A DNA stretch of 41,991 nucleotides from G001797105 sp964528155 (GTDB lineage Bacteria; Chloroflexota; Anaerolineae; Anaerolineales; E44-bin32): contig CAZGRL010000026.1 of the NCBI GenBank assembly GCA_964528155.1, forward strand, positions 1-41,991, read 5' to 3'. Made by a program: the position numbers and the translations under genes. The notes beneath the pieces are model-generated. The model did not search any database, had not been told where the DNA came from, and worked only from the letters and a program-made list of their open reading frames with translations. Positions 25,362 through 34,413 of this stretch are shown here, in pieces (within the stretch, counting starts at the first letter, position 1; every line of letters begins with the position of its first letter).

Positions 25362-25626
25362 CCGAATTACGCACACGCCGCAAGCGGGGGAGGCCGGGCT
25401 TGACGCAGCCGCTTGCCCGGCCAGTCGTGGGAGTGATCCCTCAGGGGAAGCCTTCAAATCGGGTCAACCGTTGCTCTCCCGTGACACCGCCAGTGCGAGA
25501 GTTGCCTGGCTGTCCGGACACCATGCTGCGCGGAGGGGCGCCGAAGGACTTCGGGTGACGGCCGGCGAGAGATAGCCCATGCCCCGGAGCGTCTTCTGAT
25601 CAAAAGGAGGGAAGGAACGGAACTGG
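25362..25626 (+). other. Long GC-rich structured leader with competing hairpins
   Basis: No gene fits this stretch. Near the presumed RNA start, CAAGCGG (25381-25387) can pair with CCGCTTG (25409-25415), while GGCCGGGC (25392-25399) can pair with GCCCGGCC (25415-25422). The order is a-b-a'-b', so the stems exclude each other or form a tight pseudoknot. Further on is a CCGAA-GGAC-TTCGG hairpin, then AAAGGAGGG at 25603-25611. It matches no riboswitch class I can recognise. Confidence 0.4.
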
Positions 25627-26622
25627 ATGCGAAGGATGACATTCATGGCTACAACCGGGAAGGGCATCGGTGTGGCCGAACAAGTCAGGGACGGCGAGTG
25701 GTCGGTCGAGTACCTCCTGGGTGGCCAGGACGTGCGCGGGCTGGCGGCAGATCCGTTCGACGCGGACGTCGTCTACGCCGGAACCCAGGGAAACGGAATA
25801 CTCCGGACAGCCGATCGCGGGAGGACATGGGAAGCGATCGGTTTGCAGGGCACGGTGGTAAAATCGCTGGCTGTCAGCCCGCACGAACGGGGTGTGATCC
25901 TGGCAGGCACGAAGCCGGCCGCCGTCTTCCGCTCGGATGACGGCGGCCGGAACTGGTCCGAGCTGGAGGGGTTCAGGAGAATCCCCTTCCGCTGGTGGTG
26001 GTTCACCCCAGCCGAAACCCCGAACCAGGCGTACGTGCAGGTGATCGCCATCTCGCCGGAGGATCCGAATGCGATCATGGCCGGGATCGAGTTCGGCGCC
26101 GTCGTCCGCAGCGAGGATGGCGGTCGGACGTGGTCGGGACATCTGCCAGGGACTTTGCGCGACTGCCATCAATTGATATTCCACCATGCCAGCGGCCAGT
26201 GGGCTTATGAAGCTGGCGGGACAGGTGGCGGAGCGTCATTCAGCCGGGACGGCGGCAAGACGTGGCACAAGTCCGGACGCGGCCTGGCGAATCACTATGG
26301 GGTCACCTGCGCCGTCGATCCGCAAGACCCCGAAGCGTGGTACGTCGCCGTCGCACCCGGCCCGGGCAAGGCCTATGGTGAGGAGGCCGAAGCCTATCTC
26401 TATCGCCGCCAGGCGGAGGGTTGGGAGGCGATCGGGTGGGAAGCTCATCCGATGCGACACATGCCTTTGACCCTGGTCACCGACCCGGCGGAACCGGGGA
26501 GCTTGTATGCCGGCGTCCGGAGGGGGGATGTCTGGCACTCGCCGGATCGAGGGGAGACCTGGGAGAAAATGCCTTTCCAGTTTCGAGGGATCTGGCGCTG
26601 GATGCTCGTGCTCGGCGGATGA
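25627..26622 (+). CDS. Asp-box (BNR) beta-propeller protein
   Basis: 331 residues built from repeated propeller blades, each with an Asp-box loop (S/T-x-D-x-G-x-T-W): RTADRGRTWE, RSDDGGRNWS, RSEDGGRTWS, SRDGGKTWHK and HSPDRGETWEK. Such folds occur in sialidase-like and xyloglucanase-like enzymes and in many non-enzymatic proteins. No catalytic set of a sialidase is evident, and no signal peptide or membrane helix is seen, so it is probably a cytoplasmic binding or scaffold protein, or an unidentified enzyme. ATG codons at 25627, 25636 and 25645 are all possible; the Shine-Dalgarno AAAGGAGGG lies 15 bases before the first. The cytochrome gene follows after 53 bases. Confidence 0.82.
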   Translation: MRRMTFMATTGKGIGVAEQVRDGEWSVEYLLGGQDVRGLAADPFDADVVYAGTQGNGILRTADRGRTWEAIGLQGTVVKSLAVSPHERGVILAGTKPAAVFRSDDGGRNWSELEGFRRIPFRWWWFTPAETPNQAYVQVIAISPEDPNAIMAGIEFGAVVRSEDGGRTWSGHLPGTLRDCHQLIFHHASGQWAYEAGGTGGGASFSRDGGKTWHKSGRGLANHYGVTCAVDPQDPEAWYVAVAPGPGKAYGEEAEAYLYRRQAEGWEAIGWEAHPMRHMPLTLVTDPAEPGSLYAGVRRGDVWHSPDRGETWEKMPFQFRGIWRWMLVLGG

Positions 26623-26675
26623 GCCGGCACTGAAGCGAGCGCCTTTCTCAAATCGCCAAAGGAGGAGGAAGCAAC

Positions 26676-27566
26676 ATGAAAGTTCTGAAATGGATTGGGA
26701 TCGTTCTTGGGGGATTGATTGTTATCATCGTGGTCGCGGCAGTCGGTCTGAGCGTCGCCGGCAACGCCAAATTGCACAAGACGCTCGAGGTTCCGAACGA
26801 CACCATCACGATACCGACGGATGAAGTCAGCCTCGCCCGCGGGGAGCAAATCGTGACGGGAGTGTGTTCCGGGTGTCACGCGCCGGATCTCACCGGGATG
26901 CCCTTGCTGGATGATCCTTCGATCGGCACGATTTACGCGGCCAATCTGACCGTTCTCAGCCAGACCTGGAGCGATGCCGACTACGTCCGGGCCATCCGGC
27001 ACGGGGTCGCGCCGGACGGGCGGGAACTCCCCATCATGCCGTCGGAGGCCTGGGTACACTTGAGCGCCGAGGATCTGGGCTCGATCATCGCCTATCTGAA
27101 GACCCTGCCACCCATGGGCGAGGAGACGCCGGAACCGAACCTCACCTTCATGGGACGCATTCTGCTGGCGACGGGGCAATTCGGCCAGATCTTCCCCGCC
27201 GAGTACCTTGATCACTCCACCCCGTTCCCGACGATGCCGGAAATCGGGGCCAACGTTGCCTATGGGCAGTACCTGGGCCAGTTCTGCACGATTTGCCATG
27301 GTGAGAACTTGAACGGGATGCAGCCGAGCGATCCGAGCTCTCCGCCTGCGCCGAACCTGACGCCCGGAGGCGAACTGGTGGGTTGGACTGAAGATGGCTT
27401 CATCCAGACCTTCCACACCGGCATCACGCCCGGCGGTCATACGCTTGAGAATGACTACATGCCGTGGAAGGAATTCGGGAGCTTCAGCGACGACGAACTG
27501 AGAGGCGTCTGGATGTACCTCCAGTCTCTCCCGGCGCTGCCGTCCGGAAACGACAACCCCTCCTGA
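26676..27566 (+). CDS. Membrane-anchored dihaem cytochrome c
   Basis: 296 residues. One N-terminal membrane helix (about residues 5-28) acts as an uncleaved anchor. Two class I cytochrome c domains follow, with haem sites VCSGCH (Cys64, Cys67, His68) and FCTICH (Cys204, Cys207, His208). The spacing resembles the dihaem subunits of alcohol/aldehyde dehydrogenases and of respiratory complexes; no dehydrogenase partner is seen here. It would carry electrons on the outer face of the membrane. ATG 26676 has a strong AAAGGAGGAGG site. The neighbouring propeller gene upstream is probably cotranscribed. Confidence 0.93.
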   Translation: MKVLKWIGIVLGGLIVIIVVAAVGLSVAGNAKLHKTLEVPNDTITIPTDEVSLARGEQIVTGVCSGCHAPDLTGMPLLDDPSIGTIYAANLTVLSQTWSDADYVRAIRHGVAPDGRELPIMPSEAWVHLSAEDLGSIIAYLKTLPPMGEETPEPNLTFMGRILLATGQFGQIFPAEYLDHSTPFPTMPEIGANVAYGQYLGQFCTICHGENLNGMQPSDPSSPPAPNLTPGGELVGWTEDGFIQTFHTGITPGGHTLENDYMPWKEFGSFSDDELRGVWMYLQSLPALPSGNDNPS

Positions 27567-27588
27567 GCACTACGGTAGCCAATAGATC

Positions 27589-27633
27589 ATCCGCCCTCCG
27601 TTCACCTCGGCCTGAGGTGAACGGAGGGCGGAT
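27589..27633. terminator. 20-bp perfect hairpin between convergent genes
   Basis: 27589-27608 pairs perfectly over 20 bp with 27614-27633 around the loop GGCCT. It lies between the cytochrome gene and the convergent GH1 gene, so it probably ends both transcripts. There is no T tract on either side. Confidence 0.75.
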
Positions 27634-27668
27634 CTTGACACACACCCGCGCGAAATCGTGCTTGCGCC

Positions 27669-29039
27669 TCAGCCCGGCCCCTCCACCGGCAGGTCTCCGT
27701 CGGGGACATACCCGGCGACGATGACGTCGCGATACCAGGACGCGCTCGCCTTCGGGGTTCTCTTCTGGGTTTCGAAGTCCACGTGGACCAATCCGAACCT
27801 CTTCGAGAAGCCGAACGACCATTCGAAGTTGTCGAGCAACGACCACACGAAGTAACCCTTGAGGGCCACACCATCTGCAATCGCAGACGCGGCGGCCTGC
27901 AGATGATCGCGCAGATAAACCACACGTGCCGGGTCGTCGATACTTCCGTCTGGGCCAACGACGTCGTCGTAGGCGACGCCATTCTCAGTAACGAAGAAGG
28001 TCTTGAATGGGTATGCCGCATGCAGCCATGTCAGCAGTTCGTAGAGCCCCTGCGCGTAAACCTCCCAGCCCATGGCCGTTCTTTGACGACCGGGAAAGAC
28101 CGACCGCGGCGCATTTTCCTCTTCTGGGATCGCTGAGCTGCGCACGATGTCGCGCGAGTAGTAGTTGACGCCCAGGAAATCGATCGGGACGGCGATCGTC
28201 TGCATGTCCCCTGAGTTAACAAATGCCATGGGGCGGTTGAATTCCTCCACCCCTGAGCTGGGGTAGCCGCGACCGACCAGAGGGTCCAGGTACCAGCGAC
28301 TCTTGATCGCCAGCTGTAGATCGGCGGCGCGACGATCTTCCATGCTTGGGGAGGCCGGCACGCTCGGGTGAAGGTCAAGCGTGATGCCGACCTGGGCGTC
28401 CGAGCAGTGGCTCCGGATGACCGATACCGCTCGGCCGTGCGCCAGCAGCAGGTGGTGTGCCGCCGCCAGCATCTCGTCCAGATCTGTGTGGCCGGGAGCG
28501 TGGCGCCCCTCCAGGTACCCGACTTCCGCGCTCACGCGTGGCTCATTCAGCGTGATCCAGGATTTCACCAGTCCACCCAGGCCACGACACACGACCTCGG
28601 CGTATTCGACGAAAGCGTCGACCGATCCCCTCTCCGGCCACCCACCTTGATCCTGCAGCGCCATTGGCAGGTCCCAATGGTAGAGGGTGGCGTATGGCTC
28701 GATCCCCGCCTCGAGCAACCCTTCCGCCAGACGGCGATAGAAGTCAAGCCCGGCCTGATTGACGCGCCCCCGTCCCTCCGGGAGCACTCGAGGCCACGAG
28801 ATCGAGAAGCGATAGGCCTTCAGGCCGACGGCCTTCATCAGCTCGACGTCTTCCCGCCAACGATGATAGTGATCGCAGGCGACGTCTCCCGTCTCACCGT
28901 TCGCGATTTTCCCCGGCGTGTGGCTGAAACGATCCCAGATGCTCTCGCCCTTGCCGTCCTCGTTCCACGCGCCTTCGATCTGATAGGCAGCGGTGGCCGT
29001 GCCCCAGACGAATCCCTCAGGGAATTGATTGAGTGTCAT
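27669..29039 (-). CDS. GH1 beta-glucosidase
   Basis: 456 residues, standard length of glycoside hydrolase family 1, a cytoplasmic retaining enzyme that removes beta-linked glucose (or galactose, fucose) from oligosaccharides. The acid/base Glu166 is in TLNEP and the nucleophile Glu352 in FFVTENG. The N-terminal signature FPEGFVWGTATAAYQIEG is intact. ATG 29039 is chosen because the protein start matches the family; a longer frame to 29084 adds 15 unrelated residues. No signal peptide, so it acts on imported sugars, in line with the phosphorylase and transporter genes upstream on the same strand. Confidence 0.95.
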   Translation of the reverse strand: MTLNQFPEGFVWGTATAAYQIEGAWNEDGKGESIWDRFSHTPGKIANGETGDVACDHYHRWREDVELMKAVGLKAYRFSISWPRVLPEGRGRVNQAGLDFYRRLAEGLLEAGIEPYATLYHWDLPMALQDQGGWPERGSVDAFVEYAEVVCRGLGGLVKSWITLNEPRVSAEVGYLEGRHAPGHTDLDEMLAAAHHLLLAHGRAVSVIRSHCSDAQVGITLDLHPSVPASPSMEDRRAADLQLAIKSRWYLDPLVGRGYPSSGVEEFNRPMAFVNSGDMQTIAVPIDFLGVNYYSRDIVRSSAIPEEENAPRSVFPGRQRTAMGWEVYAQGLYELLTWLHAAYPFKTFFVTENGVAYDDVVGPDGSIDDPARVVYLRDHLQAAASAIADGVALKGYFVWSLLDNFEWSFGFSKRFGLVHVDFETQKRTPKASASWYRDVIVAGYVPDGDLPVEGPG

Positions 29040-29141
29040 GCTATTCGGTTGACTCCGTACGCTACGCGTGTCTCGGGCCGGCAACCATGATAACCGATCC
29101 GCTCATGATCAGTGCGCGTCGAGCGGAAACTCCGGGTGAGT

Positions 29142-31553
29142 TCACCGGCCCAGTGTGGCACGAACCTTGTGGGCTAGACCATCCTCGAAGATGGGCACGA
29201 GATTTCCCTCCTGAGGCTGGGAGTCCACCACGACGGAATTGATCCCGCGGCAGATGTGATCTGGATTCTCAACGTGGATGTCATACCCCGCGCCTCGGTA
29301 ACGTCTGAAGGTCTTAAACCCCTCCCAGGCGCGAGGGATGCAGGGGTCGATCCGTAGCCCTTGATACGTAGGCCGGACACCCAACAGCCATTGTGTGGCT
29401 GCCTGGTAGACCCACGCGGCCGTGCCGGTGAGCCAGGAGTTGCGTGCCAGGCCGAATTGAGGGTGTTCGTCGCCGAGGATGTTCTGGGCGTACACGTAGG
29501 GCTCGCACTCGTACATCTCGATCATGTCGTTCTTGGTTGCCGGATTCATTTGCGCGTAGTACTCGAACGCCCGGTCGCCGTTCCCCAGCAAGGTCTCGGC
29601 GATCATCGCCCACGGATTGGGGTGCAGAAAGATCCCGCCGTTCTCTTTGGCGCCGGGAGGGTAGGTGCTCACGCCGCCGAGCTGCGGGTCGTAGCCGTCA
29701 AAGCCCGGGGTGGTCAGTTTGAGGCCGTATCGGGTGTTCAGATAGGTATACACGGAATCCATTGCCTGCCGCCCTCGTTCCGGCGAGGCGAAGCCCGAGA
29801 TGACCGCCCACGATTGGGAATTCAGATAGATTCTCCCGTGGGTGTTCGTGTGGGAGCCGCGGGGGCTCCCATCGTGATCGAAATAGCGAACGTACCACTC
29901 GCCGTCCCAGGCGAGATCTTCCACGCGATGCCGCATGGCTTCGTAATCACTCCTGTATTCGTTGGTGGCTGCCTCTCTGCCCAGGTGTGATAGCAGTTCG
30001 ATCATTTCAAGCAGGGCTCTGCCGTAGAGACAAGCTGTGAAGAGCGTCTCGGCGCCGGCGGGCAAGTTGACGGTATCGTTCCAGTCTGCGAAGCCGAGAA
30101 GCGGGAGGCCGTGCTGGCCGACATCGCGTTTTGTGAAGGCAAGACCGCGCTGCAGGTGATCCATCACGCGGCCCGTCTCGATCGGCTCAGCGCGCCGGTC
30201 CCGATCGTAGAACGGCACAGGCTCTTCCAGAAAACCGAGGTCACCCGTTTCCTTCAAGTACGCCGCGATCGCCAGCAGCCCCCACAGATGATCATCGCTG
30301 TAGTAGTGGGGCCGGTCCTCCATTTCCAGGGAATCCCCCTCGCTGCCTTCCAGCGTCAGCGGATTGAACTGGTGCATGGAGGAACCGTCGCGTTTCTGGA
30401 AAGAGAGAAGAGTGAGCAGGAACGCCCGCGCTTCATCCGGCACCGAGGCCGGGACAGCCATGACATCTTGTGACGAATCACGGATCCCGATGCCGCGGGC
30501 CCCCATGCCAAGCTGATATGTGGACAGATAGCGCGACCAGGTCAGTGTTACATAGCACTGATGCGGGTTGTGCACGTTGAGCATGGCGTTCATGCTCGAG
30601 TCGGGAGTCTCGACTTGGAGGGCAGACAGGTAGCGATCCCAGAACGCGCCGATCTCGGCCAGGGCTGAGTCGACCTGCTGAGGTTGCCGGAATCGCTGAA
30701 TTTGAGACTGTGCCGAGGCGAGATTCGATGCCTGCCCGAGCAGGCAGATCAGCCGACGGGTCGCGCCGGGTTCGAACGTGCCCAGGTGATGAAGCAAGAC
30801 GCCGAGGTTGTCCCCGCGCTGGCTGTCGAGGCTGCTCAGTTCGGGTTGTTGCAGGCTCACGGGCTGCCTGAAGGAGCCGTACTCGTTGTCTCCGAGAAAG
30901 CGCTTGCGATCGGTCTCATGAGATGAGACGGGAGCATTCGACGTCAGGTAATTGATCCGGTCGTCGCGATGCATGAACGGGTACTGGAGCAAGATCGTGT
31001 GATCCCCGTCTGCAACTCTCCGGCACACCATGGTTTGCGGAACCCAGTCGGCGTTGGTGAACTGCATGAGCGCGTTTGGGTGGGTGAACTCGACGATCGG
31101 TATGGCATCAACCTCCACAGCCTCCGGCGAGAGATTTGTGAGCTGGACATCCCGCACCTCACACATGCCATCCAGTGGAACGAAGATGGTTACGTCCGCC
31201 CTCAGGCCGTTGAATTCAGACAGGATACGCGTGTATCCCAGACCGACGTGACACTCGAAACTTTCTAAGGGATCGAGCGTGGGGACGAAGAAGGGTGAGA
31301 ATACTTGGTAGCCTTGGGCCGATCTGATGCGCAAGATCAGGGTCTCGCCCTTGAAGTCGGAGGCGGGCGTTTGCTGGATGTACTTGGTGATGCGGTTGAA
31401 TGTTGGGTCGTCCTTGCAGATGAGCGCGCCGCCGGTGTGATCGACAAAACCGCCGAAGCGCCGCGTGCCGATGTAGTTGATCCACTTGACCGGCGTGCGC
31501 GGCTCAGTGATCACATACTCGCGTTGCTGCAAGTCGAAGTGGCCGAATCGCAT
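29142..31553 (-). CDS. GH94 glycoside phosphorylase (specificity uncertain)
   Basis: 803 residues. GH94 enzymes split beta-glucosides with phosphate to give glucose 1-phosphate (or related) and a shorter sugar, saving ATP. The N-terminal start MRFGHFDLQQREYVI is typical, and the catalytic Asp490 sits in GFADWNDTVNLP. The sequence differs from the neighbouring cellobiose-phosphorylase-like gene (TVNLPAG instead of CLNLNSFSD after the catalytic motif), so another linkage or chain length is likely, such as laminaribiose, cellodextrin or cellobionate. ATG 31553 follows AGGGG; the longer frame to 31613 is not family-like. Cytoplasmic; in the LacI-controlled cluster. Confidence 0.88.
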   Translation of the reverse strand: MRFGHFDLQQREYVITEPRTPVKWINYIGTRRFGGFVDHTGGALICKDDPTFNRITKYIQQTPASDFKGETLILRIRSAQGYQVFSPFFVPTLDPLESFECHVGLGYTRILSEFNGLRADVTIFVPLDGMCEVRDVQLTNLSPEAVEVDAIPIVEFTHPNALMQFTNADWVPQTMVCRRVADGDHTILLQYPFMHRDDRINYLTSNAPVSSHETDRKRFLGDNEYGSFRQPVSLQQPELSSLDSQRGDNLGVLLHHLGTFEPGATRRLICLLGQASNLASAQSQIQRFRQPQQVDSALAEIGAFWDRYLSALQVETPDSSMNAMLNVHNPHQCYVTLTWSRYLSTYQLGMGARGIGIRDSSQDVMAVPASVPDEARAFLLTLLSFQKRDGSSMHQFNPLTLEGSEGDSLEMEDRPHYYSDDHLWGLLAIAAYLKETGDLGFLEEPVPFYDRDRRAEPIETGRVMDHLQRGLAFTKRDVGQHGLPLLGFADWNDTVNLPAGAETLFTACLYGRALLEMIELLSHLGREAATNEYRSDYEAMRHRVEDLAWDGEWYVRYFDHDGSPRGSHTNTHGRIYLNSQSWAVISGFASPERGRQAMDSVYTYLNTRYGLKLTTPGFDGYDPQLGGVSTYPPGAKENGGIFLHPNPWAMIAETLLGNGDRAFEYYAQMNPATKNDMIEMYECEPYVYAQNILGDEHPQFGLARNSWLTGTAAWVYQAATQWLLGVRPTYQGLRIDPCIPRAWEGFKTFRRYRGAGYDIHVENPDHICRGINSVVVDSQPQEGNLVPIFEDGLAHKVRATLGR

Positions 31554-31789
31554 CGGGCTACCCCTGCCTGAAGCAGTCGTCGTTTCCGGGCGAGCGATCG
31601 GGCATCCGGACACAGCACACGCGGCAGCTTTGTGTTCGCGTGAGAGGAGTGTGATCGCCCGCGAGAGGTTGGTGCGGAGGATTTGTGACGCCCCGGCGTG
31701 GGATGGGGCACAAGCCGAACAGCGAGAAGCGTCTCCTCACATTCGCCCAGTCCAGCGCCGGTCGGGCCGATCCCCAGGATGATTCTCGA

Positions 31790-34255
31790 TCACTTCGTGC
31801 CGACTTTCGCCGTCACGCGGACCTCTTGGATCCCGGCCGGCGGTTGAGAGATGACTGTGCCTGCGATGTCACGGCCGTTGACCTGCAGGCGGACGTCGTT
31901 CCCCGGGCCGTGCCGCTCGACCGTGATCAGGTATCGGATGCCCCGGTAGGATCGCTCAGCAGTGAATCCTTCCCAGGTTGAAGGCATGACCGGGGCGATC
32001 TCAAGACCCTCGAACGTCGGTCGTATGCCTAAGATCCACTGCGTGATGGCGACATAGTTCCAGGCGGCTGTACCGGTAAGCCACGAATTCTTGGCCTCAC
32101 CGTGGGTCGGCGCATCGCGCCCGGCAATCATTTGCGCGTATACGAAGGGCTCGCATCGGTGGATGTCGCTGATGGATTCGCGGGCCGATGGATTGATACG
32201 CAGGTAGTAGTCATAGGCCCGATCTCCATTTCCAATGCAGGTTTCAGCGATCATGATCCACGGGTTTGTCTGACAGAAGATGCCCGCGTTCTCCTTGTAT
32301 CCAGGCGGGTAGGAGGCGATCTCGCCCAAGTGGAGATAATACCGAGTGTATGCGGGCTGATGCAGCACGATCCCATGGGGTGTCGCCAATCGATCTGCCA
32401 CCGCGTCGAGCGCCTGCTGGGCGCGGCCGTCCTCGACTCCCAGGCCGGCCATTACGCACATCCCCTGGGGCTCGATAAAGATCTGGCCTTCGGCGCACTC
32501 GGCCGCGCCGATCGGTCTTCCAGAATCGTCATAGGCTCGACGGAACCACTCGCCGTCCCAACCCGCCCGCCATACCGCCTGCTCCATGACCTTTGCCGCC
32601 TGGCAGAAGGCCGCGGCTTCCTCCGGCCGCCGACGTTGGCTTGCCATGATGGCCATCGGCTGTGCCGCCAGGATGAACATGCCGGCGATGAACACGCTCT
32701 CGGCCACACCGCCTTCCTTCGTGACCATCGTCTGAAAGGACTCGCCGGGTGAGTCGGAGAAAGAGTTCAGGTTGAGGCAGTCGTTCCAGTCAGCGTGCCC
32801 AATCAGCGGCAAGCCGTGGGGACCGGGCCGGTCCAGTGTATAGCGCATCGAGCGTTGCAGGTGGCCGTACAGAGATTCGGCCAGCTCGGGGTTCGAATCG
32901 TATGGCACCGAGGTATCAAGAATCTCCCAATCGCCTGTCTCCCTGATGTAAGCCGCCACCGACAGCACCAGCCACAGTGGGTCGTCGTTGAAGCCGCTGC
33001 CGACGTCGTCGTTCCCAAGTTTGGTCAACGGCTGGTACTGGTGATACGCGCCCCCATCGGGGAGCTGGGTGGCAGCAAGATCGAGCAACCGCGCGCGCGT
33101 CCGCGCCGGGTCGATCTGCACGAAACCCAACATGTCCTGGTTTGAGTCTCGGAATCCGATCCCTCGCCCGATTCCGGCTTCGAAATATGAAGCCGAGCGG
33201 GAGAGGTTGAACGTCGTCATCACCTGATAAGGATTCCAGACGTTCACCATGCGATCCGTGTGAGGATCGGGCGTGGCCACCTTGAGTCTGCCCAGCAGCT
33301 CAGTCCAGAACTCCCAAAGGGCAACGAACGCGGATTCCACCGCCTGCGGCTGTCGGTAGCGGTCGATGACGAGTCGCACCGAGCGCTTGTTCAACACCTG
33401 TGATCCTGGGGGGTCGAACTTGTCGTCTTTGGGATTCTCGTGGTAGCCGAGCAGGAACACGATCTTCCTGGCCTCGCCCGGGGCGAGGTGCAGACGATTG
33501 TGAAGGGCTCCAATCGGTTGCCAACCGTGGCAGATCGAGTCCGACAATTCCCCGGCCTCCACCCGGACGGGGGAGTCCCAGCCGCGGTACGGCCCCAGGA
33601 AGGCGTCGCGTTGTGTGTCGAAACCGGCCACCTCCTCCGAGCAGGCAAAATAGGCGAAGTGATTTCGACGCTCCCGGTACTCTGTCTTATGGTAGACCAC
33701 GCCGTCTTCGACTTCGACCTCTCCGAGCGATAGGTTGCGCTGGAAGTTGGCTGCGTCGTCAAGTGCGTCCCACAGGCAGAACTCCACTGCGGCGAAGAGC
33801 GACACGTTCGCCGGGCGGCGGCGATGGTTGGAGAGCGTGACCTCCCAGATCTCCAGGCTTTCGCCCAGAGGAACAAAGTATCGGATGAGCGCCTCGACGC
33901 CGTCCAGGCGCGAGCGGATGGTGGTGTAGCCCAGCCCATGACGACACTCATACTGATCGAGCTGTCGCCGCGTCGGCTGCCATGTGGGGGACCAGGTGAG
34001 CGCCGCCCGCCCCGCCTCAGCCGAGTCGTCACGTAAATAGAAGAAGCGCCCGCCTATGTCCAGGGGTGCGTTGTTGTGACGGTATCGGATCAGCCGGCGC
34101 AGCCGGGCATCCCGGTAGAACGAATACCCGCCGCCTGTGTTTGAGACGATCCCGAAGTACTCTTCGCAGCCCAGGTAGTTGATCCAAGGCAGGGGCGTAT
34201 CCGGGCGCTCAATAACGTACTCACGTCGTTCGTCGTCGAAGTGACCGAAGCGCAT
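31790..34255 (-). CDS. GH94 cellobiose phosphorylase-like enzyme
   Basis: 821 residues, the usual length of cellobiose phosphorylase, which converts cellobiose and phosphate to glucose 1-phosphate and glucose in the cytoplasm. Hallmarks are the N-terminal MRFGHFDDERREYVI, HGLGYTTI, and the catalytic-Asp segment GHADWNDCLNLNSFSD (Asp near residue 489). This phrase is characteristic of cellobiose phosphorylases. ATG 34255 has AGGA upstream. It lies directly upstream of the second GH94 gene and downstream of the ABC importer genes, which would supply its substrate. Confidence 0.92.
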   Translation of the reverse strand: MRFGHFDDERREYVIERPDTPLPWINYLGCEEYFGIVSNTGGGYSFYRDARLRRLIRYRHNNAPLDIGGRFFYLRDDSAEAGRAALTWSPTWQPTRRQLDQYECRHGLGYTTIRSRLDGVEALIRYFVPLGESLEIWEVTLSNHRRRPANVSLFAAVEFCLWDALDDAANFQRNLSLGEVEVEDGVVYHKTEYRERRNHFAYFACSEEVAGFDTQRDAFLGPYRGWDSPVRVEAGELSDSICHGWQPIGALHNRLHLAPGEARKIVFLLGYHENPKDDKFDPPGSQVLNKRSVRLVIDRYRQPQAVESAFVALWEFWTELLGRLKVATPDPHTDRMVNVWNPYQVMTTFNLSRSASYFEAGIGRGIGFRDSNQDMLGFVQIDPARTRARLLDLAATQLPDGGAYHQYQPLTKLGNDDVGSGFNDDPLWLVLSVAAYIRETGDWEILDTSVPYDSNPELAESLYGHLQRSMRYTLDRPGPHGLPLIGHADWNDCLNLNSFSDSPGESFQTMVTKEGGVAESVFIAGMFILAAQPMAIMASQRRRPEEAAAFCQAAKVMEQAVWRAGWDGEWFRRAYDDSGRPIGAAECAEGQIFIEPQGMCVMAGLGVEDGRAQQALDAVADRLATPHGIVLHQPAYTRYYLHLGEIASYPPGYKENAGIFCQTNPWIMIAETCIGNGDRAYDYYLRINPSARESISDIHRCEPFVYAQMIAGRDAPTHGEAKNSWLTGTAAWNYVAITQWILGIRPTFEGLEIAPVMPSTWEGFTAERSYRGIRYLITVERHGPGNDVRLQVNGRDIAGTVISQPPAGIQEVRVTAKVGTK

Positions 34256-34413
34256 GGTGTCATTCCTATGTCATCGGCGGTGTTGGTTGGAAAGGACTCT
34301 GGAAGATCTGAAGTGTGGGCCTCAGGAGCCGGCCCGTCGTTCTGCACACTTGCCCAGCCGCCGCGCCGGGCTGGCAGGACAAAACATCACGCCGGCCGCC
34401 TCGTCTGGGATGC

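Noticed and set aside
25362..25626. Known riboswitch (glycine, ZTP, cobalamin) in the propeller leader
   Set aside because: Short resemblances such as GGCGCCGAAGGA and GTCGTGGGA occur, but the other conserved segments of each class are missing or in the wrong order.
31554..31789. Possible extra gene or operator between the two GH94 genes
   Set aside because: Only short frames and no copy of the LacI palindrome were found.
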